Assembly (NCBI RefSeq): GCF_901933205.1
Contig: NC_044590.1
Coordinates: forward strand, 8,385,501-8,449,500
Length of the DNA stretch: 64,000 bases
From: Camarhynchus parvulus
Lineage: Eukaryota; Chordata; Aves; Passeriformes; Thraupidae
Direction of reading: 5' to 3'
A program made the position numbers and the translations under genes. Below are positions 35,231-46,500 of this stretch, piece by piece. Every line of letters begins with the position of its first letter. Position 1 is the stretch's first letter. The notes beneath the pieces were generated by a model. It had not been told where the DNA came from and made no database searches. It saw nothing but the letters and a program-made list of their open reading frames with translations.

Positions 35231-37519
35231 GAGGGAAGAGAACATTGTCTTTTTGCAATTATTTTAAGCATAATGCATTTGAAATTCAAGGATTCATGCT
35301 GTTTTTGCACTGTTTTGTGTATATTGTATAATGTGAATTTAGGAACAGAGTTCCTATTTATTGTTGTTAAGAAAGTTTTGCACAGAGATTTGGGATTTAC
35401 TTCTTGAAGAAAATGGAGGAGTTTTTGCTAACATGAGGATTTGCTTGTAACAGTCTTTTTTATAGTACAGACTATTTTTCCCTCCTTAGAACAGATTTTT
35501 CCTTAGCAGCTCAGGAGAAGCCATTGATAAAAGCATGTGCAAACAAACCTGAGCAGTAAGGACCAGGGTAAGGTGGAGCAGGGGGAAGGGGATCCCTGGG
35601 TGGCAGCATCTTCTCAGGGATGGGCTGCCCTGTGACCTCCAGCCTTCCACCCTGAAGCTGTGAGTGCAGGGAGCTGGATGTGGGAAGAGGATTTACTGCC
35701 AGAGCTTGGAAACCCACCTGCATCCTGACCTAAGGCACTGCTCAGGCATGGGCTGTGCAGTTTGACATCCTTGGTCTCTGCAGACACAAGGAGCAGCTGA
35801 ATTCTGAAGTATCCCCAGCAGGATGTTTTCCACCTCCTCATCACATTTCCTATCTTCACTCTCCCCCTTTCTGCATCTCCCCCCAGATGGAGACACCCTA
35901 AAAGCATTATTTTCTTAATTCAATTTCAGCCTCAGGCCAACAGCTAATTGAAAGTTCTAAAATATTTGTTCAGCATACTTGAGATTCAATTAAAACCTGG
36001 TTCTCTACTCCCTTTTCTGCTCTTAGCTGCCAAGTACTGCATGACCCTTCATTATTTTTGAGAAGTAATTGGCAGATAAATTCTCCTGGAACCATGAGAT
36101 CTCCAAGAAGTGCAGCAGAGCATTAAACTCTGTAGATTAAGAATGAATTCCTAGTCATTCCCCCGGCATGTATTCTGACACTTTAGGAGGAGCTGAGAGA
36201 CTTTTGGGTGGAAGTGGAGGCAGAAGGTCACCACTCATCTTGCTAAGGAGATGCTGCTTGAGAGACGTATTCTGCTGGGAAATAAATCACTAGCAGAAAG
36301 GAATTAAAATAAATAACTCATCACAGTAACTTCCTTTGGATATTCAGGGTCTGAATAAAAACCTTAATTCCTCATAAGAAATCAGAGAGCTCCCTTGAAA
36401 CTTCAGCCTGCATTACCTTGTACCTTGCAACATCTCACCCTGCTTGTAAAACCTCAAGCTGTATTTTACCCTCAGCATTTATTTGTCTCAACAGCATGAG
36501 TGTGGGCTGTGAGTTTATAAACATGCCAGCAAATAAAGAATCTATTGCTCCTAAATAATTTATTGCATTGAAGTGCAACTCAACATGATCTAACCTGTTA
36601 CTCTCCTAATTAAAGCTCATTATTTCTAACCCCTGCCCTTTCAGGGGTTGTTAACCTGGTAAAACACCATCTGGTTTCTTCAATTACAAACAAATAAGTC
36701 CCTGGCAGGAGAGGAGGGATCTGGCAGTGCTGCAGAGCCCTGGGGTGAGGGGAAGAATTTGTGAGCAGTGCAGAGAGAGGGGGGTGGAGGAGACAGAGGC
36801 TTGGGGAAGAGCTGATGGCAGAGTGGTGAGTGAGGTTTCTGTGCCTGAAGAGCCATAGGTTGGCTGAAGCTCCTGGCATTTATTCAGTTTAGGAGACACC
36901 ACATCCAGCACATTTACCTGAATTTGGCTGGTGCCAGGGGTAGAGGCTGCACAGTAATTGCCTGTATGCAGGGCATGGATGGGACCTCAGCAAGGGTTAT
37001 TTACCCTGGCAAAACACACAAGTTTAAGTAATTTACCAAAATCTGCAGTTCAAGATTCTATCAGATTGTCGTCTCACTTTGTTTCTAGATTTGGGTGGTG
37101 GGAAATTGGGGAAATAGGGCATCTATGCCAGCCGGTGTCACAGGAGAATGGCCATGCAGGTGGTTTTTTGAGAGAGTTTCTCACCTATGCTGCTGGCCAG
37201 CATTCTGGAAGCCAGCCTGCTCCAGGGCCAAATTACAGGGTAACCAACAAAATACCAGCAGTCCCCTAAAAAAAGGCATGTAAAGACCATGAGGGCATCC
37301 AGCACCTCCCTGCAACCAGAACAGGCTTCCACTCTGTGGTACCCAAGCATGTTTCTAAGATAAAATAGTGGTACCTTTAAATGAATAATATTCAGATCAC
37401 CAAAGAGGATGCTGAGCAATTGCTTACATTTTTAAAAGCCACAAGAAAGGGTGGACCACACATTAGAGAAAGATTCGGATGCAGCCCTTTTTCAGTGTGG
37501 TCTGGCCCCAGCTGCTTCT

Positions 37520-37537
37520 TTGAACTAATTAGTTCAA
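37520..37537. other. Perfect 18-bp palindrome centred on TAATTA
   Basis: TTGAACTAATTAGTTCAA equals its own reverse complement. The centre TAATTA is a generic paired-homeodomain binding core; any regulatory role is inference. Confidence 0.8.
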
Positions 37538-40500
37538 GCAGATCACAATTAAAGAGCTGCTAATAAAACCTGGGGATAGTCCTCCAGCAATATTAATGTA
37601 ATCACTCAAAGTTACTGGTTTATTTTGCAATTCCTGTTTCCCAAGGCTTCTGGAGGGCTCTTGGACCAGTGCTGCCCCCAGATCTGCCTCCAGGCTTGCA
37701 CTCACTCGGGGGCTGCTCCTGAGGACTCTTCAACTGAAGTTCTGAGTTCCAGAACTGCCCCAGCCCACACAGTGGATCAAAGCTTGCCAGTCCTCTGGGA
37801 CTGACTTTAATTTACTAAAATACTCAGTTTAGCAGTTAGCCAGCCCTATACATTTCTGTCCTGCCAGGGTCTCAATGAAGGCTTCAATGGGGGAGCATTG
37901 CCTGTGCCCAAATTTGGGGTGCTTTCCCAGATTCTGCCTGAGGGAGGGAACATGATGGCAACACCACAGGTCCCTGTGCCATGGGTGATGGGCAGAAGTA
38001 ATAAGGGCAATTTGTGCTTTATAATTGATGAATTTTCTTTAATAACTACCCTATGAATTGGGCTCTGAGTGTGCTGTTTCTATAGAGACAGGGGATGCTG
38101 TGAGTACACCAGTGGCTGCTCTGCCAACAGGGAATTAATGCCTGAAAACACAAGCTGTGAAGCCTATAAAAAATTTACCCTCTCAAGTAGAAGGCCCTGG
38201 GGTGATCCTGGTACTAACATGGTTTTGAGGTCCTCAGCAAGGGCCCACTGGGCTCCCAAGTTGGCTGATCCTGTCCTTTTGGGCACAGTGTGGGTGGTTG
38301 CTCAGAGGAAGTAAATTTAAAGCAACTTTTTCCAGCTGTGAGGTGCCAGCATTTCCAACAGAAGAAGAGAGAAGAGGGTTCCACAGGCCCCTTTTTGCCA
38401 GCCCCAAGCTGGGCATGGGATGCCCTTGCTGGTGGTGCATGTTCCCTGATGTATTAGTGCTCCTGGGGCTCAGGCTAGCTTCCTCCAGGAAGGGTCCTGA
38501 AGCAAAGGCAGTGTGTGGAGCCAGCCCCATTCCTGGCTCCTGGGCCAGAGAGGACCACAGGAACCCTTCTGCACATTTCAGCCCCTTCTCAGTGTCAGGG
38601 TCACCTTCACCCCAGCTCCGACCCTTCTCTTGTACAAAGATGCAAACCAAAAGAGAGGGTGGCTCCTGAGAGCCCCCATGCCCCACAAGGATGGTGGAGG
38701 GCAGCGTGGCTGTCCCCAGGATGCCTGGGCAGGTCACTGTCAGAGGACACTGAGGCTCAGATTGCACCTTCCCTCCCACCAGTGGAGGGTAAGGCTCCTG
38801 CCCTTCGACACAGGATCAGGCCAGTGCCTTTAGCCTGGTTCTCACATATCAGACACCTCCCTGCCTGCCCTTGGGGACACTTGGCTGGGCTCTGTGGGGA
38901 TGTTATCCCTGAAACCAGCAGCTATTGAGGCAGAGAGCCCAGCACTGTCCCCCCTACCCTGGAGAAGCTGCAGACTTTTTGTCTTGCCTTTATTAATACT
39001 TTTAAAGCAATGTGTCATTGCTTTAGCAGCAGACCCACCTCCCTCCCTACTCCCTCTGCAACACATGAGCCAAGGACCTGCTCCATTCATCAGCCTGAGA
39101 TTTATGAGGTGCACAAGGCTCCAGTTACCCTGCTGCCCCTGACTGATGAATGAGATGTAGCTGACTCCTTCCATACCAGAAACAAAGCAAGACCAGAAGA
39201 GCGTAAAGCCATCATTTCATCAAACTCAGCTCCTTCAGTCTGACCAGGGCATGAAATCTTCTGCCATGAGACCCCTCACACCCACAGAAGCAGCACTCCA
39301 ACCCATGAAGGCTGAGCCTGTGTCCCCCCAGCCTCTCTGCACAGTCTGGCTTCGTTCATGTGAGACGCTCCAGAAATAGAAAAAGGATTGGAGGTTTTGG
39401 CTACTCTGGATTCCTCAGGCCCCAGGGCCCTGCTGCCCGGGCTGGTGCTGGGCTCTGCTCATCCATCCTCCCCCATAAATCACCCAGCTGCCATTTCCCT
39501 CCGCCTCGTGCCTGGCTTTCCTCTCACCCAGGCTGTCTCCAGAGGCTGAGTGAGAGGCTGGGGCACAGGCAGTGGAGAATCACCCCATCCCAAAGCCAGG
39601 GGGAGCACCCAGTGTTGCACAGCTCAGAATGAGCCTGGCAGCAGCCCTGGGGTCAGGAGGCAGCAAAGGGACCTGTCAGCAGCCATCTGCATGGCCTGGG
39701 CAGGCTCTGGGCCAGCGAGCTGCCTTCCCTCCTGGCCCTGTGCAAGCCCTGCCAGAGGCCAGCACCATGGGAGCACATGGAGCGTGCTCAGAGAGTTGCA
39801 GAGTCCTTAAAGGCTGCCTAAAAGCATTCAGTGAAAACAACTCTCTTTGCAAAGTACCCCCATCAATTAAAAAATGCAAATTTTTGAAATGGATAATTAA
39901 GAAAAAGCTAAAGAGCATCCAGATGCCACTAGTGAAATTCTGCATTACTCTCTGTTTTAAAACTAGAGTGAATGTGTCATCATGGAAAGAAACCTGGAGA
40001 TTCCCCTGCAAAAATCCACATGGATAGAGTGAGCAGATAACTGTTTATTATTGCACATAATCCAGCAGAACAACCGACAGAAAACTCTGGACAGTAGTAC
40101 ACAGATTGTAGTAAACAGCTAGCAAAATCTGTGAAGAAGGTATTTTTGTGTGAAGAGTGAAAGGTATCTGCATCTTTGTAAGACCTGAAAAGTATAACAC
40201 AAAATTCTAGTCAGTTTTGAAAGCATGCAGTTTGAGGTAAATCTGGTATTTTGCATCTAAGAAAATGAAATCCCTAAGGGGCTCTCTCTGTATGTGTATA
40301 TATCCATATCTCAGTGTAATATGGATACAGTTATACGTCACATAAAAGCAAATCTACCTACTTTTCTCAGAAGGTTACTAGGAGGAAAGCACATTACTGA
40401 GCACATATCACATGCATAAAAAATAGGGGAAGGGGGGGGAAGGAATTACCTTAGCACTGTTGAAAAAGATCCATTTTTGTGCTTAGTGATAAATAAAAGC

Positions 40501-40649
40501 CCCTCAGGTCTCTCAATGGAAATTGTCTTGGTGGTGAATAAAAGCAGTTGAGATATTGAAACTGCAGAGTTGGCAAGTGAATGCCAGCAAATGGAGACAA
40601 AACATTAAAGGCAGCAGAGCCTGGGGTTTGCAATACATTTATATTTAAG

Positions 40650-40672
40650 GAAAGAAAAAAAAAAAAAAAAAA
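40650..40672 (+). repeat. Poly(A) run
   Basis: An uninterrupted A run of about 20 follows GGAAAG. No transposon body is recognisable upstream, so it may be simple sequence or a retrotransposed tail. Confidence 0.7.
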
Positions 40673-42907
40673 TAAGCAAACTGCTACTAAACTATGCTCT
40701 GTGGAAGTGTAGATGATGCTGCACAGCTTTCTCAGGACTGGTACAGCCACATGGCTTTTAGGAAAGGATCACATTCACTTCTCCCACACTTAATACCACA
40801 TATTTGCTACTGTGGCAATGTTCCTGAGCTCAATAAGGTTAAAAAATAGACTTGGTTCACAAAGAAAAGTAGTGAATTATTCTCACTCTCTTATGCCATA
40901 ACTAGAGTAGATAAATTAGGTAGGTTTTGCCCCATGTCTCCAGTGAGTGTAAATCCCTGTGTGTCTGCCATTCCCTCTCTGAAATCCTTTCAGATTGACC
41001 TTTGAAGCAGACTGGGCATCTGTTTTTTCCTTTAACTATCATTTCCCCATTCTTTCCAGTCCAACAAAGTTTTCCCACCCAGTCCTGTGCTGTGGGACTT
41101 CAGGATACACAGAGGTGCACAACCAACTATAAATAACATCTCTGATTATCTTAAAAAGGGATAGAAAATACACATTGCTCTTAAAAGAAGGAAGAAACAT
41201 GTCCAAGCACTCAGCCTTACACTAAACTGTAACTTCATCTGTGCTGACTTTCTAAGCTCGCACTGCTAAGGATCAGAGCAGATCATGGTGGAAAAATCTC
41301 CTTCCAAAGGTCACTCCCTGTCACAGCTTTGGGAAAATGGGTGCAAATCACCCAGGCCTCTCAGCCTCACACACATGAGCAACAGTTACACTGCCCCACT
41401 GCACTCTGCCACTGCTGACAGCCTGGCTGCTGCATATTTCTGAGCCCAACACCCAATTACACTTCAGTCACTCACATCTCTGCACCTTTTTTCTTTCAGG
41501 AATAAGTTAACCTCTCCCATGATAGCCACCCTGCATCCTCTGCTGGAAAATCTGTTTGTTGGGTGCAATGAGAGGCCAGGACCCCTCCACAGCCTGGCAC
41601 ACCAAGGGGAGGAACCTGCAGATGTACAGAGGCATTTTCAGCAAGACCCTCCTTTTCACTGTAACTCACAACATTTTCATAGAAAAAAAGGGGTAAAGGG
41701 ACAAATTCAGCACACCTACTGCCTTTCCCGTTACAGTGGGAAGTCACCCACTGCAAGCTGCTTCTGTGCAGAGCATTGTTGGTGGCAGGAGAGCCCTTGG
41801 ATGGTGCCTGGTCCCAAAAGAGGCCCCATCTCCACCCAGAGCACCCCCACAGGCACCAACAGCCTTGGATCCACCAGTCCCTCACCCCCCACCCCGCGGC
41901 CCCATCCGTGGTGCATCGGCCGCCATGGGCAGGACTCGGGTCACACTTCAACAAGCCAAATTTCAACTTGCTCCCCCTCTCAGTCCTCCATACATGGAAA
42001 ATGATGCCAGGTGACAGGGGAAAGGAAAGATTTTTTGTTCATCCCTTTGGATGACTTCCAAGCACGGAGAGCAGCGCCGTCCACCCCGAGCCACGGCGCG
42101 GCTCTCATGAGTCATTCTGGTTGCTGGATTGCTTCATCTCCGTGCCACGGATGACAATCTTTGGAAAATCTCTGACACTGAGTCAACCAAGGGAGTTACA
42201 AAACACATCAGTGTGCACGTATGAGACCTTCTCACTCATTTTCCTACAGCTACAGATAAATCCCTCATCCCTGGCATGGCAGGACAGTTGATGGCTTTGG
42301 TGAGAATAATTTAAGGCAACTGCTATTTTATACAAAGAAGAGGAGACCACAGTGCAGAAACCCTGGCTTTTCCTTGGTAGATTGCAGAGGCCAGCCACAG
42401 CCTGGGAGCAGGAAACTGAATTGATCTTCAGACACTCTCATTTAAGGTTGATGTTTGCAGTGCAACCTTGGGATCTCAAGTCCTCCTCTTAGGTGTTTCC
42501 AGGTGGCTGAGCTTTAATCCCCACCAAGGTCTGAGGTCTCCACCAGCAGCGACGCCTGTCCCGGACACAGATAAATGGGAAAGTCAAGGCAGAGCAAAAC
42601 ACATGACCAACACATTACTACAGCTGCCTGCAAGGCTCTCACCTGTGCAGGCTGAGTGAGACTCAAAACATGACAGAAAGCAGTGCCCAGCAGAGCAGTT
42701 TTGCCCCCCAGGAGGTCCTGGGAAAGCAGCCCAATATTCTCACAGGGGCTTAGAGGTGTCTCTTGTGTTCACATGAGGCTCAAGGGCCAGGTTCAGCCTT
42801 GATGGCAGATTTTGTTTGAAATATTTGAGCCCAAGACAAGTCCTGTGCAAGCTCAGGACACTTTCCTGTCTGTAGGAGTACCACAGGCATGAGAAACCTC
42901 ACAAGGT

Positions 42908-42913
42908 TTTATT
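42908..42913 (-). promoter_or_regulatory. Candidate poly(A) signal for JPH2
   Basis: The minus strand reads AATAAA about 560 nt after the JPH2 stop. Another lies near 40042. The choice between them is not decidable from sequence. Confidence 0.3.
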
Positions 42914-43475
42914 GCCACTAAATCCAAATGTAAACCCTTATCCCAATTCAAATGGAAGACCTGAGCAAGCTCCAGTCTTACAGACATCTTGATTCATATT
43001 TATCTTTAGTAAAATAATTAAGTAACTGCTGCAGAACTATTGTACTGGTGCAATTAGAGTTGCAGTTCTCACAGTTTCACATTTTTTATGTGTTCTTGCA
43101 TCTTGCTGCTCTGTGTGCCAAGAAATACTATAATGCACAAGTTACCTGGGAGCAGCCATGTTGAAACAGTAAATTTAAAGTGTTTCTTGAAGGATTTGCA
43201 GTAAACAAATTTCAACTTTAACATCACACACTCTTGCAATGGAATTCTCACTCCATGAAACGTGCCCATGGTACTGGGAAGGCAAAACTATATGGTGGGA
43301 CTGTATCCCACCCACACAGTTCTTAATTTTGAGAAAATGTATGAAATTATGAAATAGTTTCATGCAATAATTTGATGACATTTTATGAAAAGTCAGTCAA
43401 CCTTAAAACATCCAGTGACATCTACAAATTGAGGATAAAGTCTCGTTCTGCTTCTTACCTTGTTCAAGAGGCTCA

Positions 43476-43556
43476 TCATGTCAAAAAATGTACAAATAGG
43501 ATGGCCAGACCAATGTTCAGTAAGATGACCATGCAGATCACAATTGTGTTAGGTCC
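43476..43556 (-). CDS. JPH2: JPH2 exon 5: C-terminal membrane anchor
   Basis: This 81-nt exon after TTTTCTTTCAG encodes 26 residues and [23 protein letters not shown] followed by FVHFLT. This hydrophobic tail anchors all junctophilins in the ER/SR membrane. The exon is too short for an ordinary ORF search. Confidence 0.95.
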   Translation of the reverse strand, partial: GPNTIVICMVILLNIGLAILFVHFLT

Positions 43557-46500
43557 CTGAAAGAAAAACCCAAAACAGAGCATTACACAGCACAGCTCCA
43601 GACAGACATAGCTTGATTTTGCTGCTCAAAAATACCACAATCACCCCCTCCCAATGCACTGAAATGTGGCACTTAACAACCAGCCTGACTTTCAAACTAG
43701 TGGAATGTTTATCCTATCCTATTCCTACTTCTTCCCTGCAAAATCATCTGAAGGATGTTAAATCAGGCTTCTTTTGCAGCTAAATTAGATTAAAGGAGAC
43801 GCTGACCACAAGAACATGAACTCCTGATCCCACGTCATGCTGCTCCTCCCAACTCCCTTCTGCATCCACATTGCCTGTGTTTGTAAACTTGTCATTTTTA
43901 ATATCATAGAATCATAAAATGCTTTGATTTGGAAGAGGACCTTGAAGATCATCTATTTCCAAACCCCAGCAAATGAAACCATGTGAGATTGCTGTAATTT
44001 CAGACCAAAGTATTTCCAAGCTGTGCTTTTCTAAAGTCACATCAGAATCATTCACGTCCAAAGGACTGCAAGATGGGTCTCAGAGGGCTAATAAAATGTC
44101 TGGGTTTCCAGCTGTATTTGCTAAGAGCAAAATTAAGTTTCAGTGACTGTATTTTAAACCTGGGAAATTGGCTGGTGATTCAACACCACAGTTCAGCTCA
44201 TGAGGTGCCCCTACAGCAAAAAAAAGTAATGGGTAAAAGAGAAACACACTTGAGCTCTTCATGGCTTTTTTCCCCCAACTTTCATATCCAAGTTGGTTGG
44301 TAATGGGGTGAGAAAAGAAGGTGAGAAAAGTGGATAAAATTAACTGGAAGATGCCTGCTTTTGTACAAATTTTGAAATACAACTTATCTGAAATCATATC
44401 TGCCCAGGTAAAGAGAGGAGGTCAATGTTATGAGAGGTCAAGAGAGGAGGTTATGAATGTCAGAGCAAGCATTCAGGCAGGGCAGGCTGGGAAGATGGCA
44501 GGAGAGGGGGATGCCAACACTCCTCCAGCAGGCTCTAGGATCCTAAAAAGAGCCTCCAGGCACCACTTGGCACCACTGCAGCCCCAGGCCCTGAAGTGCC
44601 ATGGGCTGGCTCATGCCCGTGCTCGGGTGCTCTGGTGTTTCCCCACTCAAAGTCAGCTCCAACAGGCCTTGCTGGGTGCTGGGGAGAAAGAGGCAGGCCC
44701 GGGGGGTCTGCATCCCTCTAGGTCCTGCTAGACCAGTAGAGGAAAAGCTAAAGTGGCTCCCAGGAGGCTCCCAGGGATGCCCCACGTCACCTCTTCACAC
44801 TCCTCCGCCTTCTGTGCTGCCACCACTGCCGCCGCCTGGGCCGGGCCGCGCTTGGCCCCTGCCTTGGGCTCCGTCCGGCCCGGCGCCCTGGCCTCAGTCT
44901 TCCTGTCGGCCGCGGGCTCGGTCCGGCCCAGGGCCCTGCGCTCAGGGCTGGGGCGCTGCTGCTGCTGCGGCTCCTTGGGCCGAGGCAGCTCCGGCCTGGC
45001 CTCCGCTGATGGCTTCTCCTCGCGGCCCTGCGGCGGGCCAGGGGTGCCCCCTCGGCGCTGGGGCTCCCCCCGGGGCTCAGGGGAGGGCGGCTCATTCTCG
45101 GGGAACTGCTCCTCCTCATAGTCCGTGGCGGGGGTGACCGGCGACGTCCGCACAGCGTAGCTGTGGTAGCCCTTGAAGAGCTCGACGTCGGGCTCGCGCG
45201 CCATGCGCTGCAGAGGCCCGATCTCCATCTGCTCGGCGCCAGCGGCGCGGCCCCGGCCCGGCCCGGCCGCCCCCCTCGGAGGGTGCTGGGCTGCCATCGC
45301 CCGCCCGCCCGCTTCGCCTCGGCCCAGCTGCCCGGCCGCAGGGCCCCGTCCTGCTGGGGGCGCCTTGGCCCGCTTGGCCTCGGGAGGGGGGCGGCAGGGC
45401 TGGGTGCCGGGCTGGCGCGGGGCCGCGGCTCCTCCTGCTCGTGGAGCTGGGGGCTCTCGGGCGGCGTGGGGGGCGGTGGGGCGGCCTCGGGCCGCGGCGC
45501 CTCCTCCTCCATGTTGACCGCGTGGTCGGCGTTCTCGATGATCTCCTGCAGCAGCTTCCGCTTCTGGTACTCGGGGCCTGCGGAGAGAATGTGTGAGAAG
45601 TCACTCTGGAACGGGGGACAGCGGGGTACCCCAGTGCCATGGCTTTGGCAGCTGTGCCCCCAGCAGCAATGGGTTTGGGGACCATGGTGCAAGGGTCCAG
45701 GCTGGAGTCTGGGAGAGGAAGAACTCCCAAATCAGACCCTGCTGCCATGAGGAACCTCCTCTAGTAACTTCCTCTAGGAATTTCCTCTAGCAACTCCTGA
45801 AGGCTCAAAGCCTTATTGTGGGCTCCTTTTTGTGGACTCCTCCAAGTCTTATTCCCAACTGTCCAGTTGGGAAGAGGTGAAGGAGCAGGCAGGAGCTGCA
45901 GATAAGGTTACATAATGAAACAATGAAAATCTGCACCCCAGCTTCATGTGGTCACACAGATGGGTCATGCTGGGGCTAAGGAGGATACAGCTTCCAATGA
46001 ACTTTGTTTATTTTTTTTATTTAATGGCTAGGAAAGTCTTCCATGTGGCTCCCTTGGTGTCAAATAGCATGGTAACTTCACAGGATATACAGGATGACCA
46101 GTGACATCAGGAAAGGAAGGGTCCCCAAATTATCGATGTCTCATCCATCAAGATAAGAAAAATATGGTTTTTTATATATGAAAAAGGGTTGGAAGTTATA
46201 CAGCCCTCTTGTCTGCCCTGAGCTCCACAACAGCAGCAAAATTACCTGGCACCATCACGAAAGGTGACTCAGGGCTTCAGATTTCATTTTGGCCTCATCT
46301 CACACACTGACTTGTGACTTCCTAGCAACATTGCCTCACTTCAATTTTTCACCTATCATTAAATCTTTACTTCTTAGTAACCCTATTACAAATTACAGCC
46401 CAGCCTGGGCCAGGGGAATTCAAACAGAGCCTGACACTTAAGATATCCACCAAAATGCATCACTAAAGAACTGGAAATATCTTGTGGAATAACAACCCTC

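Larger units (their letters stand above)
33676..43475. other. Convergent intergenic region with 3' UTRs of TRHR3 and JPH2
   Basis: It contains the TRHR3 3' UTR on the left and the JPH2 3' UTR on the right. Visible: AT-rich degenerate TAGATATT-type repeats at about 35145-35230, an 18-bp palindrome at 37520-37537, an A run near 40650-40672, and possible poly(A) signals at 34800 (+) and 42908 (-). No coding exon was recognised. Confidence 0.6.
43557..44790. other. JPH2 intron 4
   Basis: This 1234-nt intron contains a CR1 3' end on the minus strand (43904-43985) and one copy of a 105-bp direct repeat (44592-44696). Confidence 0.85.

Noticed and set aside
38735..38765. Short MIR-like string (ACTGAGGCTCAGATTGCACC)
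   Set aside because: Only about a dozen bases match and the flanking MIR blocks are missing.
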